A stretch of DNA of 64,000 nt. Source: Leptodontidium sp. MPI-SDFR-AT-0119. Its lineage: Eukaryota > Ascomycota > Leotiomycetes > Helotiales > Leptodontidiaceae. The notes under the pieces are model-generated. The model saw only the letters and a list, made by a program, of their open reading frames with translations, did not search any database and had not been told where the DNA came from. This document shows, piece by piece, positions 23,191 to 35,261 of the stretch (position 1 is the stretch's first letter; every line of letters starts with the position of its first letter). The translations under genes and the position numbers were made by a program. The stretch is from positions 60,603 to 124,602 of the forward strand of contig JAHLEZ010000053.1 of assembly GCA_020726505.1 (NCBI GenBank), written 5' to 3'.

Positions 23191-26100
23191 CCGTATAACC
23201 TAGTAACATCGACGTACATTTAAGGGACAAAGACAAGTATAATATACTACAAGACGAATAGACGCGGATTATTTAATATATTTAAGCTATTAAAGGATTA
23301 ATTACAAGCCGGGCGGAGTTAAATAAGTTAGTTTTCCTATTAATAAGTAGTCTACTTATTTCCCAGTTATAACTACTAAAGACAAACGGGATATAATGTG
23401 AATTCGAAAACGAAAATAATAGATTATATTAGTTTATTAGTTACTATAAGGATTAGATTTAAAAGTGTTATCGGGGCTAATATAAGTGGGAGAACAAGTA
23501 AAAGGGTAAGCCTAAAGTAAGGACAAAAAAGAAATTTTTATAGAGAACTAAAGTCTATTACTAATATTTTTTCGTCCGCGGCCTTAGAGCGTAGTTTTTC
23601 GAGGTATAAGTAGTCGATTCTAGTCTAGCTATATTAACCAGAGACGTTAATTTAAATACTATAAAGGCGACATTAAAGCAAGTTATATAACAAGTAAAGG
23701 AGGAAGTACGCCGCTAAATTACTAAACTAAAGGAATCCCGAGAGCTTAACTTATAGTTACGCCGCGTGGGATAAGTCAAATATTTAGGAGCGTTGAATTA
23801 AAAGGAGTTACAGAAATTAGTTGCCCCTATAAAGGACGACGAGCCTAAGTTAGAGGTATTATATAAGGCGCTTAATTAATTAATTTAGGACGTATAATAC
23901 TATTGTGTTTAATTAGTAATCAGGTTAGAGGCGTTATTTAAGGCGAACTAAAAGGAAGTAGACAAAGATGTGCGGATACTATTTAATAATTAAATAAATA
24001 TTACTATAGTAAAGGCGTACACAGAGGTATATAAGTAGTTATTATATTATATATTTTAGTCTAAAGACATCGAGCCCGAGAAGTGGCCGGGTTATAAGTT
24101 AATAGAAAGACAATAGATAACTATTAATAACGTGTAAACGAACGTTAAGGAGTTTATATAATAGAAAGAGGAGCAAGGAGATTTAAGAAGTAGGGTAGAA
24201 GAGGAGGAAGAGGGAGCGTCAGATAAAGAGATCGAATAAATAAGACGGATCTAGCGGCAGATTATGCGGTTGTAAATTACGTTATTTAACTAGCTATTAT
24301 AAGACGACAAGTACAGAGTATTGTGATTAATAAGTTAGCTATTTTAGGTATATAAGAAGACGATAAGTAGTTAAATATAAAGGATTATACGCCTAAATAT
24401 TCGGCCGTGATTAAGTTAGCCTAATTAATAATAGTTTAAGAGGCGTATAAGCGGCGACGGGAAGTTATTAAATAGTATAAGAACCGCGGTTTAAGTATAA
24501 AGAGAGCTAAGGAGAAAGCGTCTAGTTATTACGTTTTGACGCGGGGTTTAATTTATACGTTTATAACTATAGCCTATAACGGGAAGGATCCTAAACCTAT
24601 ATAATAGTTATACTATAGCCGGTTATATAAGTTTAAGATCCGGTATACAACCACTACCGAAGAGAAGATTTAGTAGATTAAAGATAATATTTTATATTTG
24701 TATATAAAGTTTAATATAACGAAGTTCTGTAATATAATTCATAAGTTAGTTAGAGAGGCTCGAGAGGAGTTATTTAAGAAGTTAATAATAATAAAGATGA
24801 GTACAGACTAAGAAGTAAATATAAAGTAAGTCCCGCCTATTTATTAAGACAAAATAGTAAATTAGCTATTAAAAACTAAGGTGAAGTAGTCATTTTTAAT
24901 TAATAAGCGGAACTAATTCGTAGTATATAAGTAATAGTAATTATATAAGCGAATGTATAAGGAGGACGGGTTACGGGAGCATTTTATAAACTAAGCCGAG
25001 AAGTTAAAGAAAAAAGCCGTGGCCGTATACTAGCGTTACGTAGAGCGATTTCAGGAGTTATTATAAGTTTTAATATATTTGTATAGTAAGTAGCTAGCTA
25101 GAGCCTTAGAGTTATTAGAGATGCGGTAGAAGAATACAACATATAATAGAGTCCGAAATATTATTATTAAAGAAAAGTTAGTGACGTTTATGGCCATATA
25201 TTATAAAGGGTATCGAAGTAATAAGAATATTAATATCATCCACTAGTATTTATTACGAGAAGTCGAGGAGTTATTAATATATTATTTATAATTAGTTTTA
25301 TTATTTTAGGAGAAGTTGTAATTCTAAATAATAAAAAAGCCAAGTTTTAGTCTATTTTTATAAGGGGATAATTAAAAGAAAGAGTACCGGTAGTAGATAA
25401 GACTAAAGCGGAAGTAGCCTAAGCCCGTTAAGGAGGGTGATATCCTAGAAGAGAGGGAAGAAGAGTTAGAAGACAGAGATAAGAATAGGAGTAAGTAATA
25501 ATCGAAGTTATTAGCCTAGTGTCAAGCACGTATATAAATATCTAAACGAGCCCAGAAGATTTTAATAGACACAGCTATTAAATAAATAAGGGTAAATAAG
25601 TTAAATATTAGTAGATATTAATAGATTATTATTACTATATCCCGGCGGTATTGTCGCGAAGAGTAATTCGAGGAAGAAAAGACGAAGTTAGAAGAGGGTA
25701 AAGAGTAAGATAATAACAATATAAATGGGAATGATCTATGAGATTTATAAGCTAGTCATAGAACTTATATTATAGACATAATTTACGCCTAAGAGTTAAT
25801 AAAAGGAGACAATTCTATTATCAGCTGCTAAGAGAAGTTCTAATAAGTTAGTTATATATAATATTATTTTTTAGGGTTTCCGTTCGTATATTAAGGCGTT
25901 AAGATAAGTGAGAGAGCTAAGAGAGAGAAAGCGGTAAGTATATAAAGAAGAGATATAAGATATACAGATAGCCTGGTAGAAGCGATTACGGGGTGTTAAC
26001 ATTTATATAGAGTTAGAGAAGATATTAAGAAGCGAGGCCCGGTTCTATAGATTACAGGAGCCTGTGTTAAAAGCTATTATAAAGTACTAAAGCCCTATTA

Positions 26101-27121
26101 TAGGCGTAATAGCGACGGGGGTTAAGAAGACGTTATTATTCCAGTTACTAGCGAAGAGTATATATTCCGGCACTACTATTGTCATCAGCCTATTAGTTTC
26201 ATTACAAGAGTATATAGTAGAACGATGTCAGTAATTAGGCATTTTATATGTGAAATAAGATCTTAAGTAATATTATTCCCTTAGCTAGATTATTATCGTC
26301 ACCTTAAAGTTAGCCGTCAGTAAGATATTTAAGACGTTTTTAGACTAGTTATAAGGGTTATATTAGTTAGACCGGTTTATATTTAATAAATGTCACACGG
26401 TTTTAAATAGTACCCCTGAATTCCGTCTAAAGATAAGGTAATTAAGCGAGTTAATAAAAAGGGGAGTATAAATAGTTTATTTAACGGCGATATTACTATT
26501 ATATACTAAGTTAAAATTCATAAATATTATAAAGATTTAGGCTAATAATGTCTATATATTCTAATCGCTTACTAGCTATCTTAATATTACGCATTCTATA
26601 GTTAAGTATAAGGAAGATAAGTTTAAGAGAGGGGATATTACAGCCGTTTCTAAGTTAGTAAAAGAGAAGTTAAAAGAATACTTCGCACCCGCGAAAATTA
26701 TTATATATAGTAATAGTATTATTACTACGTAAGAGGTGAGTAGTACATTAGATTGCCACGTATATTACTGAGATATAAGTGATATAACTATTAAAGATAA
26801 GATCCGGAAGGCGTAAGAGAGTTCTAATAAATATATTATTATTACTATTAATATATTTAGATTAAGTATTAACTATTTAGATGTTTAGGTAATAATTTAT
26901 ATTAGGCCTATTTATTAGATACAGAATTATAGTTAAGAGAGTAGACGAGGCGGGCGGGATAAGTTAAGGAGTTAAGTTATTATTATAATACTTATTAAAA
27001 AGTAAGAGGTATTATAAAAGTCGCATAAGCAAGCACAACGACAACTGCCTAAGTTTTATATTATTATAACGGCAAAGGAAAAGAAGAAGATTAAGAGGCA
27101 AAAGGTTAAGTAGTTTATAAG

Positions 27122-27327
27122 TGTCGGTATATACTCGTTTGTAAGGGGGTAGTATCAAAAAGGTGGCACGTAGCACGAAAACCCGTGGGTCGTATGCTTT
27201 GTTATGCCTTTTTATTTTGTACATCCTTTCTAAGAAGGAGCTCGAGGGAGAGCTCCCTTATATGCTAGCTAGGAGGTCACGTGGTACACGTGACCCCGGC
27301 ATTCAGGCTTGACTATACATCCCAACA
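27122..27327 (+). repeat. Left LTR (206 bp) of the non-autonomous element
   Basis: TG...CA ends; contains a palindromic GGAGCTCGAGGGAGAGCTCC-like stretch near 27,236-27,256 and the perfect 12-bp palindrome CACGTGGTACACGTG-like region near 27,278-27,292. Confidence 0.92.
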
Positions 27328-27962
27328 CTGGCAATTCTTACTTTCTTATCGTCGAAAGCTATAGTTAAGCTCGTACAAGATCAAGAACAACAAAATTCTC
27401 CTTTTCAAACCTTTTGCCAATTCAACTACTTCAAATAAGGGGTCCGTACGAGGTCCGTACGAAGTTGAAACACCCTCAAACAGTTATTCCTTCAAACCTT
27501 CCTTCCCCTTCTAATCCACCCGTCTCAAACGCCAGATGTTGCTAGCTATAACGTACGTATAATCATCCTGTCGCGGGAGGGGTAGTCGTTCGTAAAGAGG
27601 GGAAAGAGTATTCGCTGTCGTACTGAGGGAAGTCGGTCTTTCGTTATACTGTTGAATTGACGGCTTCGTGCAAAGGGAGGGAGATGGGGGGGGGGGGCTC
27701 CTCGCGGCTTCTAAAGACTCAATTAAGAGCTCAAAAGGAGGTCTTCGCTGGCTGTTCTTCACTTCCCTGCCTCAAACTCAGAATGCCGCTAATCGCAAAT
27801 CTGACGTCTCAGATCCCTTGGCAGTGTTTTATCTTGAGCTTTGAGGCCTCGTACGGTTCTGGGAAGAGGACACCGTACGGCAAGAAAAAAAAAGGGGAGG
27901 GGGGGTCCGTAAGCTGGTCGTACGAAGGGCGACGGCTTCGTACGAGAAGAGGAAGAAGTTGA

Positions 27963-28310
27963 GTACTCAGCGAAGAGCTTGCCGAAGGAGGGAGGAGTGT
28001 TGTTTGTATCGTACGAGGGGTGGCGTCTCGTACGGAGGGTGCAGAGCTCAGCGAAGAGCCCGCAGAGGGAGGAGTATTGTCTGTATCGTACGAGGGGTGG
28101 CGTCTCGTACGGAGGGTGCAGAGCTCAGCGAAGAGCCCGCAAAGGGAGGAGTGTTGTCTGTATCGTACGAGGGGTGGCGTCTCGTACGGAGGGTGCAGAG
28201 CTCAGCGAAGAGCCCGCAAAGGGAGGAGTGTTGTCTGTATCGTACGAGGGGTGGCGTCTCGTACGGAGGGTGCAGAGCTCAGCGAAGAGCTCGCAGAGGG
28301 AAGAGTGTTT
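27963..28310 (+). repeat. 77-bp tandem repeat, about 4.5 copies
   Basis: Landmark gtatcgtacgaggggtggcg occurs at 28006, 28083, 28160 and 28237, exactly 77 bp apart, with partial copies on both sides. Each unit holds two TCGTACG palindromes. Because 77 is not a multiple of three, all three forward frames stay open and encode the same peptides in rotation. The overlapping open frames here should therefore not be taken as genes. Confidence 0.95.
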
Positions 28311-28348
28311 GTTTGTATTTGCGTTTCGTGAATCCTCAGATCGTACGA

Positions 28349-28650
28349 ATCGTCTTCTTCTGCTAGTCGCTGACGCATAGTCCGATTAGTTTGCCTCTCC
28401 GGTCTGTCTTTGCAATTGTCGTCGTACAAAAGTATTAGGCGGTGATAAAATACGAGTTTGTGCTCGTACGAGCTCCCTCTTAAGCTCAGAACATCATCTT
28501 CTAGTCGCCAACGCAGGGTCCGATCAGTTTGCCTCTCCGGTCTGTCTTTCCGATTGTTGTGTACAAAAGTCTTCTTCTGCTAGTCGCCGACGCCAGGGTC
28601 CGATCAGTTTGCCTCTCCAGTCTGTCTTTCCGATTTGTCGTCGTGCAAAA
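28349..28650 (+). repeat. Three diverged copies of an approximately 75-bp repeat
   Basis: Copies begin near 28,349, 28,492 and 28,570 with cttctgctagtcgc or a close variant. Each includes gatcagtttgcctctcc and ends near gtacaaaagt. The first copy carries C-to-T differences (gcatagtccgattagtttg). Confidence 0.8.
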
Positions 28651-28834
28651 GTTTTCTTTATCGTTGTACGGAGGAGGGCGGTTCCGTACGAAGCGTGAGG
28701 TTGTTATGAGGTATGATCTAGGTGCTAGAGGCGAGCACTCTCCGTACGGAGCTCCTAGATCGACAGTCGGCGACGGCGAGTATAACCTCGTCCTTGAAGG
28801 TCCTGAATACGAGTATTAAGAACACATTCATGAA

Positions 28835-29040
28835 TGTCGGTATATACTCGTTTGTAAGGGGGTAGTATCAAAAAGGTGGCACGTAGCACGAAAACCCGTG
28901 GGTCGTATGCTTTGTTATGCCTTTTTATTTTGTACATCCTTTCTAAGAAGGAGCTCGAGGGAGAGCTCCCTTATATGCTAGCTAGGAGGTCACGTGGTAC
29001 ACGTGACCCCGGCATTCAGGCTTGACTATACATCCCAACA
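28835..29040 (+). repeat. Right LTR (206 bp) of the non-autonomous element
   Basis: Same length and, by eye, same sequence as the left LTR. It is followed directly by the target duplication ATAAG. Confidence 0.92.
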
Positions 29041-30180
29041 ATAAGTAATACTAAGTGTTAGCGGATTTATTTAAATTAAGAGATAAATAAGAGGATTAAT
29101 CGAGTGAAGTGTGAGGACAAAGAAGAGCGTTATAATATGTGTTATAAGAGTAATATTATAATAAAAGAATTAGAGGCGAAGCGGCAAGTATATATTAAAG
29201 AAGCCCGGAAAGAGTAAGAGAAGTAGGGCCGGTCGATAGATAACGCTATTAATATCCTATCTAGTAGTATTTGAGCCGCCGGCGTCCTTATAAACGGATT
29301 CGATAGTAGTAATAGTCTATTTCTTAGTTTACCCCTTATATATTCACAGAGTAGTACCGAGAGTTTTAATCGAGGGTTTGCGGCAGATCTGATTAGTCTA
29401 GTAAAACAAGAAGAGTTCTAGTCTTAAAAGATTTAATAATAATAATAACAATTACAGGTTTAAGTACATAATTAATAAGAAGGCTATAACGTATAAGATT
29501 TAGAAAATTAATTAAATATATAAGTTAGTAAGTGTTTATTATATTACGTTTAGAAGTGTGGCGGCCGTTAAGTTAATATCCGGTATATATTTGAAGACTA
29601 TATAAATGAGGAGTATAAATTAGATTACTAGGAAGTCTAGGTATTATAAAGCGTTTATTTTTAAGTATATGCTAGTTATTATAATTACGGAGTTACTTAG
29701 TAGATTTATATATAATAAGAGGAAATTTACGAGGGAGATTAGAAGTTCTAGTAAGTTCTGGGGGGCATATATTAATACGAAGAAATTATCTGACTAGTTA
29801 TCGTAGCTATTTTAGTTATAAGGCCGTCCGAGGTATTAAATCAAGTGGTTTAGTTATATATACAAGTGAGGGGTATTTAGGGATTAAACGAGTAGTTAGG
29901 CCTAAAGGAAGAAGCGGAAGTTAAGAAGGGAATATTAAGATAGTTTAGCGAGAAGGTGATTTAGGGGGCTATAAAAGCTAGTGTTTTATTATAAATGTTT
30001 TATTAGTTAACGCTTAGGTTAAAAGAGTGGAAAAGGGTTTAGGGTTATTAGTATATAAAAGAGTATATTAAAATTAAGGCGTTTTTTAAGAAAGGAGATA
30101 GCGTATTAGTTTTCGAAAGGTATTTATTAGAAAGTCAAGGATGCGGGCTAAAGCTATTAACGTAAGTAAAGAAGAGGATA

Positions 30181-30600
30181 ATTAAGAAAGGATAATAATT
30201 ATAAAGAGGGAAGATAATTAGAAAAGAAAAGTAAGATTTAAATCAAAATAAATATAATAAAGTAAAATATAATAGAAAAAAGTATTAATAAAAGAGTTAA
30301 GGTTAAAGTTAGAAATAAAATAAACAAGAGTTATAAAATATAGTTATAAAGAATAAGAAATAAGAAATAGAAAGTGTTAAAGTAAAAGAAAAGTAAAAAG
30401 AGGGAGACAGTTTTTATAATTATATAAGTAAAATATAAGTAATTAGAAAACAAGAGAGGTATTATTATAATTATTATAATTTAAATATTAAAGTAAGAGT
30501 TAAGTAATTTATTTAGTTTTAAGAAATAAAGAGGAAAAAGGTATTAAAATTTAGAAGAGGAATAATATAAAGATTTTAGGGTTAAGGTTAGGGGTTTATA
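30181..30600. other. Nearly cytosine-free top-strand stretch
   Basis: About 420 bases containing only some four C on the top strand but many G, after the end of the helicase remnant. It has no coding signal and looks like strand-biased C-to-T loss on a purine-rich original. Confidence 0.7.
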
Positions 30601-31572
30601 TTGCACTAATTATACGCCGAGTGCTAGCATACATATTGAAGGTAACTATGGCCGTCTATACTAATAAGCCTACTTTATTAACCCAAGTCAACAAGACCCC
30701 CTCAGGCCGTACTATGCCCACCACTGATATTTCTAAGAGAGTTAAGGTTAAGGGTTTATATTACACTAATTATACGCCGAGTGCTAGTATATATATTAAA
30801 GGTAACTATAGCCGTCTATATTAATGAGCCTGCTCTACTAATCTAAGTTAATAAGACCCCCTTAGACCGTACTATGCCTACTATTAATATTTCTAAGAGA
30901 GTTCCGCGTTTTATATTTATTTAATACCGCTATAATATTAACAATGCCTACTCGTGGTCTAGTTATGCGCTCTTATAAATAGTCTTAACCGTAATCTTAA
31001 AACACATCTTTAAATCTATAAAGGGTACTTTATACTACTAAATCCGTGAGAAGTCCGTTATAACAGCCTATGAGTTAGTTTAAAAGGAGCAGTATACCCC
31101 CCGTCGAATACCAACAGAAGAGAGGTCTATCATGCACTAAAGCAAAATCTATTAGGGTCAAGGTTAGGGTTTATATTACACTAATTATTCGCCGAGTGCT
31201 AACATATATATTAAAAGTAACTATGGCCGTTTATACTAATAAGCTTACTCTATTAATCTAAGTCAATAAGACCCCCTTAGACTATATTATACTTACTATT
31301 AATATTTTTAAGAGAGTTCCGCGTTTTGTATTTATTTAATACCGCTATAGTGTTAATAATACCTGCTTGTAGTTTAGTTACGCGCTCTTATAGACAATCT
31401 TAATTATAATCTCGAAACGCATCTTTAAATCTATAAAGGGTACTTTATAACACTAAATCCGTGAGAAGTTTGTTATAATAGCCTATGAGTTAGTCTAAGA
31501 GGAGTAGTATACCCCCTGTCGAATACTAATAAAAGAAAGGTCTATTATATATTAAAGTAAAATCTATTATTA
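30581..31572. repeat. Tandem duplication: 160-bp partial plus two units of about 416 bp
   Basis: The landmark aaggtta(a/g)ggtttata followed by acgccgagtgct starts near 30,583, 30,743 and 31,159. The last two units share the whole 416 bp, including tccgcgtttt and ccgtgagaag. The short frame at 30,621-30,824 lies inside this array and shows no family resemblance. The array lies at the downstream (3') end of the minus-strand LINE and may be its 3' untranslated region. Confidence 0.75.
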
Positions 31573-34500
31573 AGGTCTAAAAACCCGACTTAATAACTTA
31601 TCTCCTTATTTAATAAGGTTCTATTATAGCCCCTTTTACTACTTAAAAAGTAAGGCGATATTTAGCTTTATTCCTAAGAACGGGGAGTTTTACTTTATAT
31701 ATAATAATATATTTTTCGTGAGATTAATGTCGAGACGTCTTAGTTTTTCTTTTAAACTTATCTTTATAAAAGTTATTTTGTTTACTTCTTTATTTTAAGT
31801 TTTCTCGTTACCCGCGGTCCTTTCTACTTCCTTAAAGTACTTTGTCGCCTCTTTTATAAGACTTACTATAATCTTCCCACACTTAAGGGATTTATAAGAC
31901 TTAATACTCGAGGTAATTCACTTCTTTCTCTAGACTTAAGCTTTTACTAAGGTATATTAAGATCCTCTATTATTAGTTCTCGCCTCCGAGTTTAAATAAT
32001 ATCTAAACTAAGACTAAGTTATTAATACTTTTAACGACGGCTTAAGTCAATAGTGAGTTTACCGACTTCTTAAGTCTGTGATAAGTTTTACGATGTCTTA
32101 GGTCTGTGACGAGTTTAACGACGTCTTAAGTCCGCGACGAGTTTAACGACTTTTTAAGTTTACGACGAGTTTAACGACTTCTTAAGTCTAAGGTTAAAGT
32201 TAAAGAATTTTTTAAGAAATTAATATATAATAAAAGGTAAGCTTATTTATAAAATCGAGTCTTTTATAGATTTTATTCTTATTACTTTTCCCGCTTATAC
32301 CTTCTGAATCTTATTACAAATAATTAGTAAAACCTTAGTTACTTATATAACTTAGTACTTAACTAAAAATTAATTATAATAAAGAGCTTTGTATTACTTA
32401 AGCCTAACTCTTTTTATAAAAGTCATTTAATTACCCTCTCCTTCCGACTTAACCGAACTAGATGTTTTTATATAAAACACTTTTCCTTATAACCTCGCTT
32501 AAACTTCTTTCTTATCTTATAAATACACTTATAGTTATATATAAAGACGCCTCGCTAGTACTATAATAATAAGACTTAGTTATATACTAGCGTTATTAAG
32601 CTAATATTAATAAGAGTCAATAGTCGGATTTTAAACAGGATTATTTTAATAAGGTGAACCTTCTTTAAGTTGTAATTAATTATCACCTTCCTTATTATTA
32701 ATACGAATCATGATAATGTTATTTAGATTATTAGCTCGAGGGTTAACGTCTTCTTAAACTAATTATATAAGGGCTGGGTTTATAGACCTTTTATAAATCC
32801 GTAAGAGTTATATTATAAGAGTTGTCGTAATAGGCTTTCTTATAACATTTACTTAATATTAAGTTGGTATTAAAAATGTAATAGCTATAGATATTACAAG
32901 AAGGAAGGTAGGCTAAAGATATTCGCGGTTACTTTATACCTCGTAGTTACTATATTCGCGATCTACTTAATAAGCTAGTCGTAATCTGTCGTCGCCTCCT
33001 TGAACTCCTTGGGGTGTTCTTAGGCCTATGCCTAGAGTAGTAGCGCTTTATACTCGAATATTAGGCTAAGAAATTACTTAAAGATCCCAAGTCGGTTTAT
33101 TAGAATTTACTTATTGCCTTATAAGCCTAAGTACGTTATCCTTTATAAAGTTGCCTTAATCCGGAGTTAAAGATGCGACTTAAAGTCTACTTTAGTATAA
33201 CTCACGGGAAATCTAAGGTCCTTATATATTACCTTTACCGGGATCTCCTCGCCGTATACAGAGATAAGATCGAGGACTAACGTAGTCACGATCTTATACT
33301 TCTTTAGATTTAATATAATATAATTAGAGACTATCTAGCCCTTTACTATTTACATTAAGCGCAAAAGGTCTACTTGTGAATTAATAAGTAAGACCCTATT
33401 ATCTGCGCAAAAGAGACACTATAAAAGCCCCCCACTTGTTTAATTTAGTCCTTTAAGGAGATTATTAATAAAGATATTAAATAACTAAGGTAATAAGGGG
33501 GACCTTTATAAGATTCCTTGTGTTCGTAAGAACTAAGGGGTAGTAATATCGTTGATTAGTAGTCTTAATTTTAAGCCGGTAAATATTAGCCCTCGTAAGA
33601 GCTAGCGGATATTTGACGGGCAACAACGCCGCCTTATTAACTTATTATTAAGTAAAGTATAATTTATTACGTTAAACGCCGACTTAAGGTCGAGGAAGCA
33701 AGTTATTAATTGTTCCTTAAATGCGAGTAAGGCGTGTATTACTATTACGTTACTTAGCGTCGAGTAAGTCCGTCGAAAGCCGGCCTAGCTATAGTGTAGC
33801 CGGGCCTACGATTAATATTAATAATTTAAGAGGAGGAGTTATTTAAAGACTTTATAAAAGATATAAATAATAAAAATAAGGCGTAAGTTATTTACATCTC
33901 ACGGCTTCTTTAGGTCCTTATTTAATAAGTAAATCTTAAACTAATTCCACGCTAGCAGGGTTTATATTTAGCGTCGATAAGTATTATAAAGTAACAAGAG
34001 CTAGTCGATTAGCGAGGTAATAAAAGGACTCTTTAAAAACTAAATATAAATCCCGTCCACTTTATAACTCTTATTTATTACTTAAAGTCGGATTTCCTTA
34101 TAGAGTTACTCCTTTAATTAAGCTTTAATAGGCCTATAGTTCTCTAGATCACTGGCTTAGAAAGGGGTTCCCCGCTATTACTCCTTAAAAATAGCTAGGT
34201 TCTTAGCTACGACATTAATCTCCCTCTCTTAGGCTTGCGGGGTAAGGACAATCGGACGGTTCTCTTTAGACGACTTACACCCCTACTTATAAAGACGAGC
34301 ACTTAACTACGACGCTATAACGGCTTTTAGGGGGATATTTAATAATTAGTGTAATTACTGTCTTACTATTTATTATAAGACGAGCTAACACTACTTTACT
34401 AACTTCTAGTTTATAACGTTAATTAGATCTTAAGTAGTAAAGGGGCAGTCGTCTCCTCTAATCCGCTAGTACACGAGATCTTATATACTTACGGTGGCTA

Positions 34501-35200
34501 GTCAGCCAATCCGAAAGCGGGTTATGTCATTTTCAGGGCCCGCTTATTAAGGAGATATTATTACCCTAAGGGTATACTTGTGATTAGTCTTAAAGGTCCG
34601 ATTAAGTATTAGTTTTAACTACGGCGGCTTCTTATTACGCGTAAAGTAGTAATTAATAGTCAGTTTTAGCCTTAACACGCTCGGCTTAAGGTGTTTAAAG
34701 CCGGTCTAGACTAAGAATTCCTTAAATATTAACCGTCGATTTATTAAATTAGGTAACCCCTTTTATTAGAGCGAGTCGGGGAAGTAAGTGTTAATATCGC
34801 GTAAGATAATCGTCGAGTACTTAAGGGAATCGAGTACCTTGGCCACCTCACTCGTCGATATTGTCTTAGAGGGGAAGTACACCTTATTAATTGTCTCTTT
34901 ACTTATAATAAAAGTAATATTATACGAGGTCGCCTTAACCTTCTTGACCCGGCTCTTGCCTTAATAAGTCCTAATAAAGTAAATCCCGCTATAAGCCCGC
35001 CTTAGTTATAACGTCTTAACCGGCTTTAGTATAGTCGAAATTAGACGGCGATTACTCTTATATTAATTATAGTTAAAGAACTAAGTCTCGGCGAGAAATA
35101 AATAATTAAAGCGCGACTCGAGTATCTCTTAGCACGCCTTTCACGCTCCTTAGTCTAAGCCTTATATATTTACGTATTTTATGCGGAGGCTTATAGTTGT
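31573..35200 (-). mobile_element. RIP-mutated LINE (non-LTR retrotransposon)
   Basis: On the minus strand the reverse transcriptase blocks can be read through stops: TCFLDLKSAFNVINYTLLNN (about 33.70 kb), GIL-stop-RSPLLP-stop-LFNIFINNLL (about 33.50 kb, the QGSPLSP block), and a CADNRVLLINSQVDL box (about 33.40 kb; the family has FADD). These are the palm blocks of non-LTR reverse transcriptases. Upstream (34.7-35.2 kb) would hold the endonuclease and downstream (31.6-33.3 kb) the C-terminal part, neither identified with confidence. Gln-to-stop changes are frequent. The ends are not defined by a target duplication; limits are approximate. Confidence 0.75.
32030..32190. repeat. 28-bp minisatellite, about five units
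   Basis: Units of the form gacgagtttaacgacttctt plus aagtctgt follow each other at 28-bp spacing within the 3' half of the LINE. Since 28 is not a multiple of three, it would disrupt rather than extend a coding frame. Confidence 0.75.
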
Positions 35201-35261
35201 AAAGTGGTGATACTAGGTGTAAGGTAAGGTAATATTTTGTATGTATGATATTTTATTTAAG

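Larger units (their letters stand above)
27122..29040 (+). mobile_element. Young non-autonomous LTR retroelement, 1,919 bp
   Basis: Two 206-bp direct repeats (27122-27327 and 28835-29040), each starting TGTCGGTATATACTCG and ending CATCCCAACA, flank a 1,507-bp interior. The 5-bp target duplication is ATAAG (27117-27121 and 29041-29045). No difference between the LTRs was seen by eye, and neither shows the RIP pattern of its surroundings, so insertion came after most of the RIP in this tract. The interior codes for no retroelement protein; its apparent reading frames are products of tandem repeats. It must depend on a relative for mobility. The orientation given is arbitrary. Confidence 0.92.
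23190..30160 (+). pseudogene. RIP-mutated recombinase-like / RecQ-type helicase gene (interrupted)
   Basis: With stops read through, the plus strand shows a catalytic-core-like LARALELLEMR (about 25.1 kb), a second box near RYCREEQFEEE (25.65 kb) and DLQASHRTYIIDIIYAQEL (25.73 kb), with the His...Tyr arrangement of tyrosine recombinases. A RecQ-type core follows: PIIGVIATGVKKTLLFQL (motif I, 26.1 kb), FNKCHTVLN (motif II, 26.39 kb, for the family's DECH) and VYLTAILLLYT (motif III, 26.5 kb). A C-terminal region continues beyond the LTR element inserted at 27,122-29,040 and ends near KDAG at 30.1 kb. Dozens of TAA/TAG stops replace Gln codons. The order of parts equals that of the minus-strand pseudogene at 6.6-11.6 kb, so this is an older, heavily RIP-mutated family member. 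Confidence 0.7.

Noticed and set aside
27963..28310. CRISPR-like array
   Set aside because: The units are directly adjacent, with no unique spacers, and the organism is eukaryotic.
27657..28380. Several overlapping plus-strand frames of 97-135 codons with repeated RTRGGVSYGGC-like peptides
   Set aside because: They follow from the 77-bp tandem array, which keeps all three frames open; the peptides only rotate between frames.
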